A DNA stretch of 38,316 bases, from NCBI GenBank assembly GCA_036381835.1, contig DASVCA010000137.1, positions 1 through 38,316 of the forward strand. The letters run 5' to 3'. How positions within the stretch are numbered: the stretch's first letter is position 1; the number at the start of each line of letters is the position of its first letter. Shown here one piece after another: positions 17,801 through 25,696 of this stretch. The position numbers were made by a program, and so were the translations under genes. The notes beneath the pieces were generated by a model. That model was not told the DNA's origin and did no database searches. It saw only the letters and a list, made by a program, of their open reading frames with translations. The stretch comes from DASULK01 sp036381835 (GTDB lineage Bacteria > Actinomycetota > Actinomycetes > Mycobacteriales > Micromonosporaceae).

Positions 17801-20800
17801 GCTCCACGCCCACCGGCACCACCGTCGTGTCGCCGGGCAGCACCGCGAGGCTCACCTGAAGCGCCGCGTCCCACAGCGCCGGGTGCACGGTGTTCGGGGT
17901 GACGCCGGCGCGGCAGCGCGCCGGTAGCTCCACCTCGCCGAGGGCCCGCTCGTCGGCCACGCGCAGGCTCAGCACGCCCCGGAACGCCGGCCCGTACCGC
18001 AGTCCCCGCTGGTCGCACGCGGCGTAGAAGTCGTCGGCCGAGGTGGCGGACCCGTCGAGCAGGTCGACCGGGAAGGGTGGTGGCGGCGCGGTGACGGCGG
18101 GTCGCTGCGCGCGGGCGGTGGCGTGTGTGGTCCAGCCGGAGCCGTCCGGCGCGAGCGACAGCAGACTCACCGAGCCGCCCTCGCTGACGTCGTCACGCCA
18201 CAGCAGGTCGACGGTGGCGGCGTCCCCGGCGAGCGTCAGGTCGCTGCGGAACTCGACGTCGGACAGCAGGCTCGGGTTGCGGCCGGTACGCGCCCGGCCG
18301 GTGGCGAGGATGAGGGCGAGCATCGCCGCGCCGGGCACCACCACGGCGTCGTGCACGCGGTGGTCGTCGAGCCACGGGTGCGTGTCGATCCCCAGTTCCA
18401 CCCCGGCCTGCCACAGGTCCTGCTCGGTGGCCGACGGGGTCAGCGTCACCTCCAGCCCGATGCGCGGCGGGCGTCGGCGCGCCTTGTCCGGCCAGAACCG
18501 CGACCGCTGCCACGGGTACCCGGGCACGGGTGCGTTGGCCCCGGTCGGTGGGCCGAACGGCGCCAGCCCGGCGACGTAGCCACGTGCGAACGCGGCGGTG
18601 AGGTCCGCCGGCGTGCCCTGGTCGCGCCGCAGCGTGGACAGGATCCGGGGGGCCGGGTTGCGTGCTTCGGCGAGCTGCTCCAACGCCGTGACCAGCACCG
18701 GGTGCGGGCTGACCTCGACGACGTGGGTGACTCCGCGGTCGAACAGCAGGTTCATGGTGTCCTGGAACAGGACCGGCCGACGCAGGTTGTCCGCCCAGTA
18801 GGCGGCGTCCAGCTCCGGGCCCTCCAGCGGCGCCACCCGTACCGTCGACACCAGCTCGACGTTCCCCTTCACCGGGCGTACCCCGGCGAGGGCGCGCACC
18901 AGGTCGGGGGTCAGCGCGTCCATCTGCGAGCAGTGCGAGGCGTAGTCCACGTCGACCAGCCGGCAGAAGACGTCATCGGCCTCCAGCAGTTCCTTGAGCG
19001 CCAGTACCGCCTCGGTGTCGCCGGACAGGACACAGGAGGTCGGGCCGTTGTTCACGGCGAGCGACACCAGTTCCTCGAAGCCCTCCAGGGCCTGACGGGC
19101 CTGCTCCGGGGTGAGCGAGACGGCGAGCATGCGACCCTTGCCGGACGCCCGCAGCGCCAGCTCGCTGCGCTTGGCCACCACCATGGCCGCGTCCTCGTAG
19201 GACAGCATCCCGGCGACCGTGGCGGCGGACACCTCGCCCTGGCTGTGCCCCACCACGACGTCCGGGTGCACGCCGGCCTCCCGCCACAGCTCGGCGAGCC
19301 CGACCGAGACGGCCCACAGTGTGGGCTGCACGACGTCGACCCGCGACAGCCAGTCCGCACCCGCGGCGCCGGACACCACCTCGACGAGGTCCCAGTCGAC
19401 GTGTGGCCGCAGCGCCCGCGCGCACCGCCGCACGACCTCGGCGAAGGTGGGGTGTTCGGCGTAGAGCCGCGCCCCCATGCCGGCCCATTGCGAGCCCTGG
19501 CCGGGGAAGACGAACGCGGTCCGGCCGACCGGTTCGGCCCGGCCGGCGAACACGCCGTCGACGTCGGCGTCGGGGTCGGCGCGGTAGGCGTCGAGCCGGG
19601 CCAGCGCGGTGTCCCGGTCGGGGGCGAGCACGGCGACCCGGTGCGGGAAGTGGTCCCGGCGGTGCGCCAGGGTCTCGGCGACCTCCGCCGTCCCCGGATG
19701 CGACCCGTCGCCCCCGGTCTGCGCCGCGCCGGCCAGCAGGTCACGGATGTCGCCCACCCGCTGGCGCAGCGCGTCCGGGGAGTGGGCCGACACCGGCAGC
19801 AGGGCGGGAAGCCGGTTCGGGTGTCCTTCCTCCCGGGCGGCCCTGGCGGGCGGGGTCGCCAGTACCACGTGGGCGTTCGTGCCACCCCAGCCGAACGAGT
19901 TCACCCCGGCGTACACGGGTTCCCCGCTGGGCAGGGCGAGCGGTTCGCGCACCACCCGCAGGTTTAGCGCGTCGAAGTCGATCGCCGGGTTGAGCTCTGC
20001 CGAGTGCAGGCTCGGCGGGACCATCCGGTGCTGGAGGGCGAGTATCACCTTGACGAGCCCGGCGAGCCCGGCGGCGGCCTCCGTGTGACCGATGTTCGTC
20101 TTCACCGAGCCGATCGCGAGCGGGTCGGCGGACCGGTCCTGCGCCCGCCCGAGCACCCGGCCGATCGCCCCGGCCTCGATCGGGTCGCCCCGGCCGGTGC
20201 CGGTCCCGTGCGCCTCGATGTAGCGCAGCCGCTCCAGCGGCAGGCCCAGACCTTGGTACGCGCGGCGCAGCAGGTCCTCCTGGCCCTCCGGGTTGGGCGT
20301 GACGAGGCTCTCCCCGCCGCCGTCGTTGTTGACGACCGTACGCAGGATCACCGCCCGGATCGGGTCGCCGTCGGCGAGCGCGCGGTCCAGTCGCTTGAGG
20401 TAGAGCCCGGCCACGCACTCGGCGCGCACGAACCCGTTGGCGGACGCGGCGAACGCCTTGCACCGACCGTCGGGGGACAGCCCGCCGAAGTGGGTGAGGC
20501 CGATCGACACGTCCGGGGCGAGGATCAGGTTCACCCCGCCCACCAGCGCGCCGTCGATGTCCCCGGCTACCAGCGCCGAGGCGGCGAGGTGCAGCGCCAC
20601 CAGGGACGAGGAGCAGCCGGTCTCGACCACGAGGGAAGGCCCGGTCAGCTTCAGGAAGTACGACACGCGGGCGGCGATCACGTCGAGTGCGTTGCCGACC
20701 GCGCTGTGTGGGGTGGCGCCCGCGCCGCGGTCCTTGCGGAGGATCTCGTAGTCGTGCCAGGAGGCGCCGACGTAGACACCGGTACGGGTACCGCGCAGCG

Positions 20801-21143
20801 CGGCGGCGGGTTTCCCGGCGTCCTCCAGCGCACGCCACGCGATCTCCAGCATCAGCCGCTGCTGCGGGTCGACATCCTCGGCTTCGCGGGGCGAGATGCC
20901 GAAGAAGCCCGGATCGAACAGGTCGACGTCGTCGAGGAAGCCGCCGACGTCCTGTATGTGCTTCTCCGGGTCGAGCTGCGCGCCCGCGTCCCAGCGGTCG
21001 GCCGGGACCGGTCGGATGGCGTCGCCGCGTTCGTTCAGCAGCCGCCAGAACGCCTCGATGTCCGGTGCCTGCGGGAAGCGTCCGGCCATGCCCACCACTG
21101 CGATGGACGAGGTCGGGTCGACGATAGCGTCGTCTTCGTACAT
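14856..21143 (-). CDS. PKS A: fully reducing PKS module, KS-AT-DH-ER-KR-ACP
   Basis: 2095 residues. The KS starts at about residue 12 with no N-terminal docking coil, so its starter probably comes from a free carrier or by self-loading. KS: ETGCSSSL (Cys177), EAHGTGT, KTNIGHTEAA. AT 540-850: GHSQGE (Ser634) and YASH (DVDYASHCSQ), the usual methylmalonyl-CoA signature. DH: His928 and Asp1092 are present, but HxxxGxxxxP reads HRVHDAVVVP, with Asp932 where Gly is usual. ER 1375-1690 with the NADPH loop HSAAGGLGLAA (His1526). KR with TGGLGALG (Thr1730), an LDD motif (GLLDDATI, B-type) and Tyr1872. ACP LGLDSLM (Ser2036). The product of one cycle would be a saturated, methyl-branched unit. Iterative use is possible because there is only one such module. 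The ATG is preceded by GAGGGGG at 7 nt. Confidence 0.95.
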   Translation of the reverse strand: MYEDDAIVDPTSSIAVVGMAGRFPQAPDIEAFWRLLNERGDAIRPVPADRWDAGAQLDPEKHIQDVGGFLDDVDLFDPGFFGISPREAEDVDPQQRLMLEIAWRALEDAGKPAAALRGTRTGVYVGASWHDYEILRKDRGAGATPHSAVGNALDVIAARVSYFLKLTGPSLVVETGCSSSLVALHLAASALVAGDIDGALVGGVNLILAPDVSIGLTHFGGLSPDGRCKAFAASANGFVRAECVAGLYLKRLDRALADGDPIRAVILRTVVNNDGGGESLVTPNPEGQEDLLRRAYQGLGLPLERLRYIEAHGTGTGRGDPIEAGAIGRVLGRAQDRSADPLAIGSVKTNIGHTEAAAGLAGLVKVILALQHRMVPPSLHSAELNPAIDFDALNLRVVREPLALPSGEPVYAGVNSFGWGGTNAHVVLATPPARAAREEGHPNRLPALLPVSAHSPDALRQRVGDIRDLLAGAAQTGGDGSHPGTAEVAETLAHRRDHFPHRVAVLAPDRDTALARLDAYRADPDADVDGVFAGRAEPVGRTAFVFPGQGSQWAGMGARLYAEHPTFAEVVRRCARALRPHVDWDLVEVVSGAAGADWLSRVDVVQPTLWAVSVGLAELWREAGVHPDVVVGHSQGEVSAATVAGMLSYEDAAMVVAKRSELALRASGKGRMLAVSLTPEQARQALEGFEELVSLAVNNGPTSCVLSGDTEAVLALKELLEADDVFCRLVDVDYASHCSQMDALTPDLVRALAGVRPVKGNVELVSTVRVAPLEGPELDAAYWADNLRRPVLFQDTMNLLFDRGVTHVVEVSPHPVLVTALEQLAEARNPAPRILSTLRRDQGTPADLTAAFARGYVAGLAPFGPPTGANAPVPGYPWQRSRFWPDKARRRPPRIGLEVTLTPSATEQDLWQAGVELGIDTHPWLDDHRVHDAVVVPGAAMLALILATGRARTGRNPSLLSDVEFRSDLTLAGDAATVDLLWRDDVSEGGSVSLLSLAPDGSGWTTHATARAQRPAVTAPPPPFPVDLLDGSATSADDFYAACDQRGLRYGPAFRGVLSLRVADERALGEVELPARCRAGVTPNTVHPALWDAALQVSLAVLPGDTTVVPVGVERVEVYDDLAEPLTAGWSAATRRADGRVDVTLFDAERRPVLGMVGLALRELDTAGDVDPDAGRLYRLRFRPAPRRDVDAATPATRRVVVCGSGDVAAVARAVEATTGGVLVAAGVPGVADGDRLRAVPDLTDVLFLAPTAADGLAAQRRALGELADQVRACLTLASPPRIVVVTTCAQAVLPGERPDPGAALFWGFTRVLRREHPELTPTVVDVAAGDGLVQLGVEVAAGEPDDQVVLRGDQRFAARLVAGGVLEEDEEEQPRWRGPAQPFRLVPARPGRWDGLEFRPLRRRLPGPGEVEIEVTATALNFIDVMKAMGTYPDPVGATLLGGECVGRVTAVGPDTPGPRIGDRVAACVFGTMSSHVTVDASHVRPVPADMSDADAAALPLVTTTAWYGLAELARLGPGETVLIHSAAGGLGLAAINVARYLGAEVIATAGSEAKRAYLRELGIKHVFDSRDLSWAREVVAATSGRGVDVVLNSLTGAAITLGLQVLAEDGRFVEVGKKDIYAGRTITMESFRKGISLAAVDLAGLMARRPERFARLFTEVWRLVEAGELGRLPVLPYRFADAAEAMRTMARGDHIGKFVLTDPATVDSVAPEPMQDGRFRSDGTYVVTGGLGALGLSLAEFVAARGGGALALLGRSAPKPDAQARIDALRAAGTPVRVYQVDVTDRDAVAGALADIRAGLPPVRGVVHAAGLLDDATIANLRPEQIGRVVGPKVDGARHLDELTDDDPLDLFVLFSSAAALVGNAGQAAYAAGNAYLDALAQARRHRGRPALSVQWGPFAEVGLAAQDDLRGDRLAERGMGSFGVDEAWAALSRFLTDGAPSVVGYVPLDLRRWFDAYPDTAALPSWRELRHGGGSGGGPGDGGQFLQELRAAVGDARTALVEGKVREVAGRVLRIEPAGIERDTPLKALGLDSLMGLELRNRLEAAFNLRLSPTLLWTYGTCGALTSALCERLGAETVAGQPDQSSDGSELL

Positions 21144-21187
21144 GGTTGGACCCCCTCGGGTTGCCGGGGTGGAAGGGGACAGCGGAC

Positions 21188-22453
21188 CTACGCCGCGCTG
21201 GCGACACCGGAGTGGACGGCGTCCGCGCCCGGGGCGAGATCGGCCGGGTCGACCGTGTGCGGCGCGGTGAGGACCTTGCCGAAGATCCGGTACTTGAGCG
21301 GCAGGGCGTTGAGCGTGCGGTAGCGGGCCCGCCGCAGCAGTACCCCCGACCAGTTCCGCTGAGCCAGTGCGGCTTCCTGGATGCGCTGGAACTTCGTGAC
21401 GAAGGACTTGTGCCGACGGCGTTGTTCGACGAAGTCCGCCAGGGCCGCGGCCGGCACGACGCGGTGGCCCTCGGCGAGGACGCGGGCGACGACCGGGGCG
21501 AGACAGACCGCGTCCTGGATCGCCACGTTCACCCCCTGGCCGAGGATGGGCGTACAGGTGTGCGAGGCGTCGCCGATGAGCACCAGCCCGTCACGGGTCC
21601 ACACCGGCACCTCGGCGGTGAAGATGTCCAGGAAGGCGGTGTCATCCCAGGAACGAAGGTGCTCGGCCACGACCGGGGCGAGACGCGGGTAGAGCCGCAT
21701 GATGCCGTCGCGGAACGCCTCGAAGCCGGCTTTGCGCAACTCCCCCATGCCGCGCTTGGGCAGGTTGTTCCCCACCCGGATGAAGTTCGGGAACGTCGGC
21801 AGCACCACGAGGTGCCGGTCGTGGTCGACGATCAGCTCCGCCTGCAGGCCCCAGTCCGCCGGGCGGGGCAACCTGAACTGCAGGAAGTCCCGGGCCATGG
21901 GTTGCACGTCCGCGGTGAGCCCGGCGACGCGCCGTACCTTGGAGAAACGCCCGTCCGCGCCGACCAGCAGCCGCGAGCGGACCTCGACGGTGGAGCCGTC
22001 CCGGCGGCGCAGCGTGGCACCGAGCACCGTGTCGCCGTCGCGGACGAGGTCGGTGAACGCGGTGCCGAACTCGTGGTGGAAGGTGGGGTGGTTGGCGGCC
22101 GCGTCGAGGAAGATCTGGATGAGTCCCGGCTGCGGCATGTCGATGGGGACCTCACCGACCGGAAAGCGACGGTAGTCCACTTGGAAGACCCGCCGGCCCT
22201 CCATGTACATGGTCACGCCCTCGGTGCGCAGGTAGCCGTGCGCGTCCAGGGCCGGCCCGAAACCCAGTTGGCGCAGCGTGACCACGCTCGGCGCGGCGAT
22301 GGTCTCGCCACGGAACTCCCGTTCGAGACTGGTCTGCTTCTCGACCACCAGCACGTCCACGCCGCGCCGGGCGAGCAGGAAGCCGAGCAGGGCGCCGGCG
22401 GGTCCCCCGCCGACGATGAGGACGTCGGTCTCGATCCGCTCCGCCGCGCTCAT
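21188..22453 (-). CDS. FAD-dependent class A monooxygenase
   Basis: 421 residues of the PHBH/UbiH-like fold: N-terminal LIVGGGPAGALLGFLLARRG, an Arg/Glu-rich substrate-side segment (FRGETIAAPSVVTLRQLG), the DG motif LLVGADGRFSKVRR, and LIGDASHTCTPILGQGVN for FAD. It should hydroxylate, epoxidise or oxidise a pathway intermediate with NAD(P)H and O2. It overlaps the upstream ACP gene by 4 bp (ATGA) and ends 44 bp before PKS A, so it is co-transcribed with the tetronate-like cassette and the PKS genes. It is clearly distinct from the monooxygenase at 2253-3413 and is the better candidate for acting on the nascent or released product. Confidence 0.88.
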   Translation of the reverse strand: MSAAERIETDVLIVGGGPAGALLGFLLARRGVDVLVVEKQTSLEREFRGETIAAPSVVTLRQLGFGPALDAHGYLRTEGVTMYMEGRRVFQVDYRRFPVGEVPIDMPQPGLIQIFLDAAANHPTFHHEFGTAFTDLVRDGDTVLGATLRRRDGSTVEVRSRLLVGADGRFSKVRRVAGLTADVQPMARDFLQFRLPRPADWGLQAELIVDHDRHLVVLPTFPNFIRVGNNLPKRGMGELRKAGFEAFRDGIMRLYPRLAPVVAEHLRSWDDTAFLDIFTAEVPVWTRDGLVLIGDASHTCTPILGQGVNVAIQDAVCLAPVVARVLAEGHRVVPAAALADFVEQRRRHKSFVTKFQRIQEAALAQRNWSGVLLRRARYRTLNALPLKYRIFGKVLTAPHTVDPADLAPGADAVHSGVASAA

Positions 22454-22701
22454 CGCACCGCCTCCTCGGACCGGGTGACCGACGCCACGACCCGGGCGAG
22501 GTCACCGAGGGTGGTCGCGTCGGCGAACCGCTCGTAGTCCAGCGACACGCCGAGGTGACGTTCGAGGTAGACCAGTACGCGCAGGGCGTTGACGGAGTCC
22601 CAGCCGTGGATGCTGTTCAGAACGGTGGCGGCGCTCAGCTCGTCGGCGTCGACGTCGAGCAGGTCGGCGACCACCTCCGCGATCAACCGGTCAGGCGACA
22701 T
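22450..22701 (-). CDS. Free-standing acyl carrier protein, FkbH partner
   Basis: 83 residues forming a four-helix carrier protein with the phosphopantetheine site HGWDSVNALR (Ser36). The GWDS context is typical of ACPs that pair with FkbH-type proteins rather than of PKS-embedded ACPs (LGLDS). It overlaps the FkbH gene by 11 bp and the monooxygenase gene by 4 bp, so the three are probably translationally coupled. In tetronate pathways this carrier holds the glyceryl thioester that the neighbouring KAS III uses. That role is inferred here from gene order and motif. Confidence 0.9.
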   Translation of the reverse strand: MSPDRLIAEVVADLLDVDADELSAATVLNSIHGWDSVNALRVLVYLERHLGVSLDYERFADATTLGDLARVVASVTRSEEAVR

Positions 22702-24598
22702 GGAAGACCTCCAGGGAGTGGGTTATCTCGATCCAGGCGGGCAGATCGGTGAACTGACCGAGGTCGTGGCGGAAGTGGGTGTCGTCGTCCGGGCCGATCG
22801 GACGGAACCCGCACCGCCGGTAGAAGTCGGCGAACCGCTGGTTGCGCTCGGTACGTCGGAAGGTGCCCAGGACCGACGGGGCGCCGGCGGCGCGGGCGCT
22901 GCGCAGAACCAGGCCGACGATCGCGTCCTCCACGTTGCGACCGAAGACCCGGCAGCTCAACACGAAGTTGTCGATCGACCAGGCGCCGTCGGGCTGCCGG
23001 GTCAGCGCCAACGCGGCGATCAGGCCGTTGTCGCCGAACCGGTCGCTGAGCCTCGCGGCGTAGAAGTGTGTGCGCCCGTCGGCGGTGAGCGCCGCGACGT
23101 CGTCGGCGCTGTAGCGGATCCCGGTGAGGTTGAACTGGTTCGTCTTGCCGAACAGCTGCACGATGCGGGCCGCGTTCAGCGGGGTGTACGGTTCGACCGT
23201 CAGCCGGGAGCCGAGCGCCACCAGGTGCTCGGTGAGGTCGGTGGCGGTACGGGCGAGCGCCTCCCGCGCCGCCCGCGCCCGGTACTGGTTCGTGCGGTCG
23301 CGGTCCTCGTCGGTGAGCGTGAGGACGGTGAAGTCGCCGCGGGTGGCCAGGTGGGTGGTGTAGCGGGCCGGGTCGGCCGGCAACTCGACGGTGGTGACCT
23401 CGGGTGCGAGCCGGCGCATCAGCTCACGCTCGACCGGGTTGTCGTCGACGAACACCATCGAGTCGAGGCCGATGTTGAGTTCCTCGGCCATCGCGCGCAG
23501 GTTGTCGGGCTTGGGGTCCCAGTTGATCCGGGTCGCGGCGAACGCGTCGGCGCGCAGCAGCATCTCGGGGTGTTCCTCGATCGCGGCGGTGGCGACGGCC
23601 TGGTCGTTCTTGGAGCTCAACGTGAGCAGGACACCCTGCTTGGCGAGGTCGCGGCCGAACGCCTGCAGTTCGGCGTGCGCCGATCCGGGGTAGGTTCCGC
23701 CCAGCCGCAGGCCGCCGGTGCCGACGTCGCCGACGGTCCCGCCCCACAGCGTGTCGTCGAGGTCCAGTACCAGGCACTTGCCGGACCGGCCGAGGTCGGC
23801 GGCCGCGACGCGGGCCAGCTCCTCGGCGTAGGCGAGCAGGTACTCCGGTGCGTAGGCGTGCGCGGCGACGTGGCGCATCCGGTCGTCGGCGAACGTCACC
23901 CCGGCCAGGTGGCTGAGTCCGTCGGCCGACAGCACCACCGTCGACGCTGACGCCAGCTCGGAGATCGCGGCGTTCATCCGCGCCCACGCGGCTTCGACCC
24001 GGGCCCGGCCGGCGTAGCTGATCACGCTGTAGCGGCGCAGCGGGCTGAGCGGGACGGTGGTGAGCACCACCAGTCCACCGAGCACGTCACGGGCGGCCGA
24101 CACCCACGCCGCCAGCTCTGCCGGGAAGGCGGCGCACCGGGCGGCGACCTGGTCGGGGTCGACCGGGTCGGCGACGCCGGCGAAGACGGCGGAGTCGTCG
24201 AGCAGGCAGGCGACCAGGCGCGGGCGCAGGTCGGCCAGGTCCGGCGCGCCCGCGGCGATCTCCAGTCGCCACTGGTTGAACCCGGCGAGCCGGATCTCCG
24301 GCAGCAGCCGCCGCCGTACGGCTGCCGCGGTCAGCAGCGCGGGTACGGGGTCCAGGGTGGAGCTGCCGAGCAGCGCGACGCGTGTGCCGACGAACCCGTC
24401 GCGCAGCCGGTCGGCGTATCTGCGCAGCAGGTTGCCGGCGGCCTCGACGTCGACGACGTCGGTGAGTCCGTCGAGCAGTCGGCGCACGGCGGCGGAGACG
24501 TCACCGTCGCTTCCGCGCAGCAGGGCCCGCAGCTCGCCGAGCGTGGAGCGGGGCGGGTGGGCAGGGGGCCGCGTCGGCGCGGCGTGGTCAACGGACAT
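22691..24598 (-). CDS. fkbH: FkbH-like HAD-family glyceryltransferase/phosphatase
   Basis: 635 residues. The HAD catalytic motif is LVLDLDDTLWGGTVGD (Asp279, Asp281), followed by LSSKND (motif II region), INWDPKPDNL and FVDDNPVERE (motif IV acids). The C-terminal half ends in the GNAT-like region typical of FkbH proteins, with the conserved Cys in FVLSCRVFGRNVED. Known FkbH proteins take 1,3-bisphosphoglycerate, lose the phosphate and pass D-glycerate to an ACP. About 250 N-terminal residues precede the HAD domain, the long form seen in this family. The enzymes needed to turn glyceryl-ACP into hydroxy- or methoxymalonyl-ACP (3-hydroxyacyl and acyl-ACP dehydrogenases, O-methyltransferase) are absent, so the likely output is glyceryl-ACP itself. 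It overlaps the KAS III gene by 11 bp. Confidence 0.92.
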   Translation of the reverse strand: MSVDHAAPTRPPAHPPRSTLGELRALLRGSDGDVSAAVRRLLDGLTDVVDVEAAGNLLRRYADRLRDGFVGTRVALLGSSTLDPVPALLTAAAVRRRLLPEIRLAGFNQWRLEIAAGAPDLADLRPRLVACLLDDSAVFAGVADPVDPDQVAARCAAFPAELAAWVSAARDVLGGLVVLTTVPLSPLRRYSVISYAGRARVEAAWARMNAAISELASASTVVLSADGLSHLAGVTFADDRMRHVAAHAYAPEYLLAYAEELARVAAADLGRSGKCLVLDLDDTLWGGTVGDVGTGGLRLGGTYPGSAHAELQAFGRDLAKQGVLLTLSSKNDQAVATAAIEEHPEMLLRADAFAATRINWDPKPDNLRAMAEELNIGLDSMVFVDDNPVERELMRRLAPEVTTVELPADPARYTTHLATRGDFTVLTLTDEDRDRTNQYRARAAREALARTATDLTEHLVALGSRLTVEPYTPLNAARIVQLFGKTNQFNLTGIRYSADDVAALTADGRTHFYAARLSDRFGDNGLIAALALTRQPDGAWSIDNFVLSCRVFGRNVEDAIVGLVLRSARAAGAPSVLGTFRRTERNQRFADFYRRCGFRPIGPDDDTHFRHDLGQFTDLPAWIEITHSLEVFHVA

Positions 24599-25655
24599 CG
24601 CCGTCGCTCCCCGGCTGGTGCCGCAGGGCCATGCCGGCCAGGACCCACTTGGACGACTCGATCGTGGTCACGAGCATGCGCCCGCCCACTCCGACGCCGG
24701 AGGCGATGCGACGCATGGCGCGGTTGAGCTGGATGAACGGCAGCGCGTTGCCGCTGTTGCCCGTGTCCGCCACGCAGGAGACCGCCTGGTCGGGCCGCAC
24801 CCCCAGGTATTCGCGGATCTTCTCGGTCATCAGACCGTTGAGCTGCGGTGTGAGCACATGCTCGACGTCGGCGAGCGGCCAGCCGGTCAGCGCGACGAGT
24901 TCGTCCAGCACCGCCCGGGCGGCCTCCGGTACGTGCCGCTCGATGGCCTTGTAGTCCTCTTCGGCCATCGGCTCGCGGGTCGTGCCGCCGCGTCCGTCGG
25001 GGACGCTCGGCGCGCCGTCGGCGCCGTACCAGCGCACCACCTGCGCCGGTGGTCTGCCTTTGCCGACGGTCCGGATGAAGATGTGGTCGACCACCAGGCC
25101 GGGACCGTGCGGGTCGGCGTCCACGACGGCGGCGCCGCCGCCATCGCCGAACAGCGCAAAGTTGACCATCTCGGCTGGCCGTGCGGTCATCACCGCCTCC
25201 GCCGACGGCCACAGGTTCCGGCAGGTGTCGGCGCCGATGACCAGACCGCGCCGCGCGCCGCCGGCGAGCAGTGCCCGCGCGGTGTACAGGCCCTGCAGGG
25301 CGCCGGCGCAACCCGAGGTGAGTTGGAAGGTCGGCAGATCGTTGAGGCCGAGCCGGTCGGCCACCAGGTTCACCGTGGCGGGCATCAGGTGGTCGGGCGA
25401 GGCGGTCGTGAGGATGAGGAAGTCGAGGCTGGCCGGGTCGACCCCGGCGCTCGCCAACGCCTGCTCGGCTGCCGCGGTGGCCAGGTCTCCGGTGTTCCTG
25501 GGTACGCCGGGAGGGCTGTCGGGGCGGCAGAAGTACCTGGTCCGGTTGCCGGTGACCTTCTCCAGCCACCGCGCGTGCAGGCAGAACCGGTCGGCCATGT
25601 CGGCGTTGGTGACCGGTTCGCCCGGAAGCACCTCGCTGAGAGATAGCAGTCTCAA
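24588..25655 (-). CDS. KAS III-like enzyme with His-to-Pro change (tetronate-type FabH homologue)
   Basis: 355 residues of the FabH/KAS III fold. The nucleophile is Cys116 (LTSGCAGALQGL) and the late Asn is Asn300 (DTGNSGNALP). At the position of FabH His244, where the family reads PHQAN, this protein reads TPQLN, so the catalytic His is Pro270. The 30-residue spacing to Asn300 is the same as H244-N274 in FabH, which supports the alignment. It sits directly upstream of FkbH and ACP, the order of the tetronate cassette, where the KAS III joins glyceryl-ACP to a beta-ketoacyl chain. Loss of the His argues against ordinary decarboxylative condensation and fits an acyl-transfer type reaction. The start is TTG with AAGGA 7 nt upstream. 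Confidence 0.88.
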   Translation of the reverse strand: MRLLSLSEVLPGEPVTNADMADRFCLHARWLEKVTGNRTRYFCRPDSPPGVPRNTGDLATAAAEQALASAGVDPASLDFLILTTASPDHLMPATVNLVADRLGLNDLPTFQLTSGCAGALQGLYTARALLAGGARRGLVIGADTCRNLWPSAEAVMTARPAEMVNFALFGDGGGAAVVDADPHGPGLVVDHIFIRTVGKGRPPAQVVRWYGADGAPSVPDGRGGTTREPMAEEDYKAIERHVPEAARAVLDELVALTGWPLADVEHVLTPQLNGLMTEKIREYLGVRPDQAVSCVADTGNSGNALPFIQLNRAMRRIASGVGVGGRMLVTTIESSKWVLAGMALRHQPGSDGDVR

Positions 25656-25696
25656 GGGTCAGTCCTTACCTGTGCGGGGCCGCCGACGTGGACCGG

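Noticed and set aside
22691..24598. Methoxymalonyl-ACP extender pathway based on FkbH
   Set aside because: The required acyl-ACP dehydrogenase, 3-hydroxyacyl-ACP dehydrogenase and O-methyltransferase genes are not in the window.
24588..25655. Housekeeping FabH for fatty acid synthesis
   Set aside because: It overlaps fkbH, lacks the catalytic His and is not near fabD, acpP or fabF, so a secondary-metabolism role fits better.
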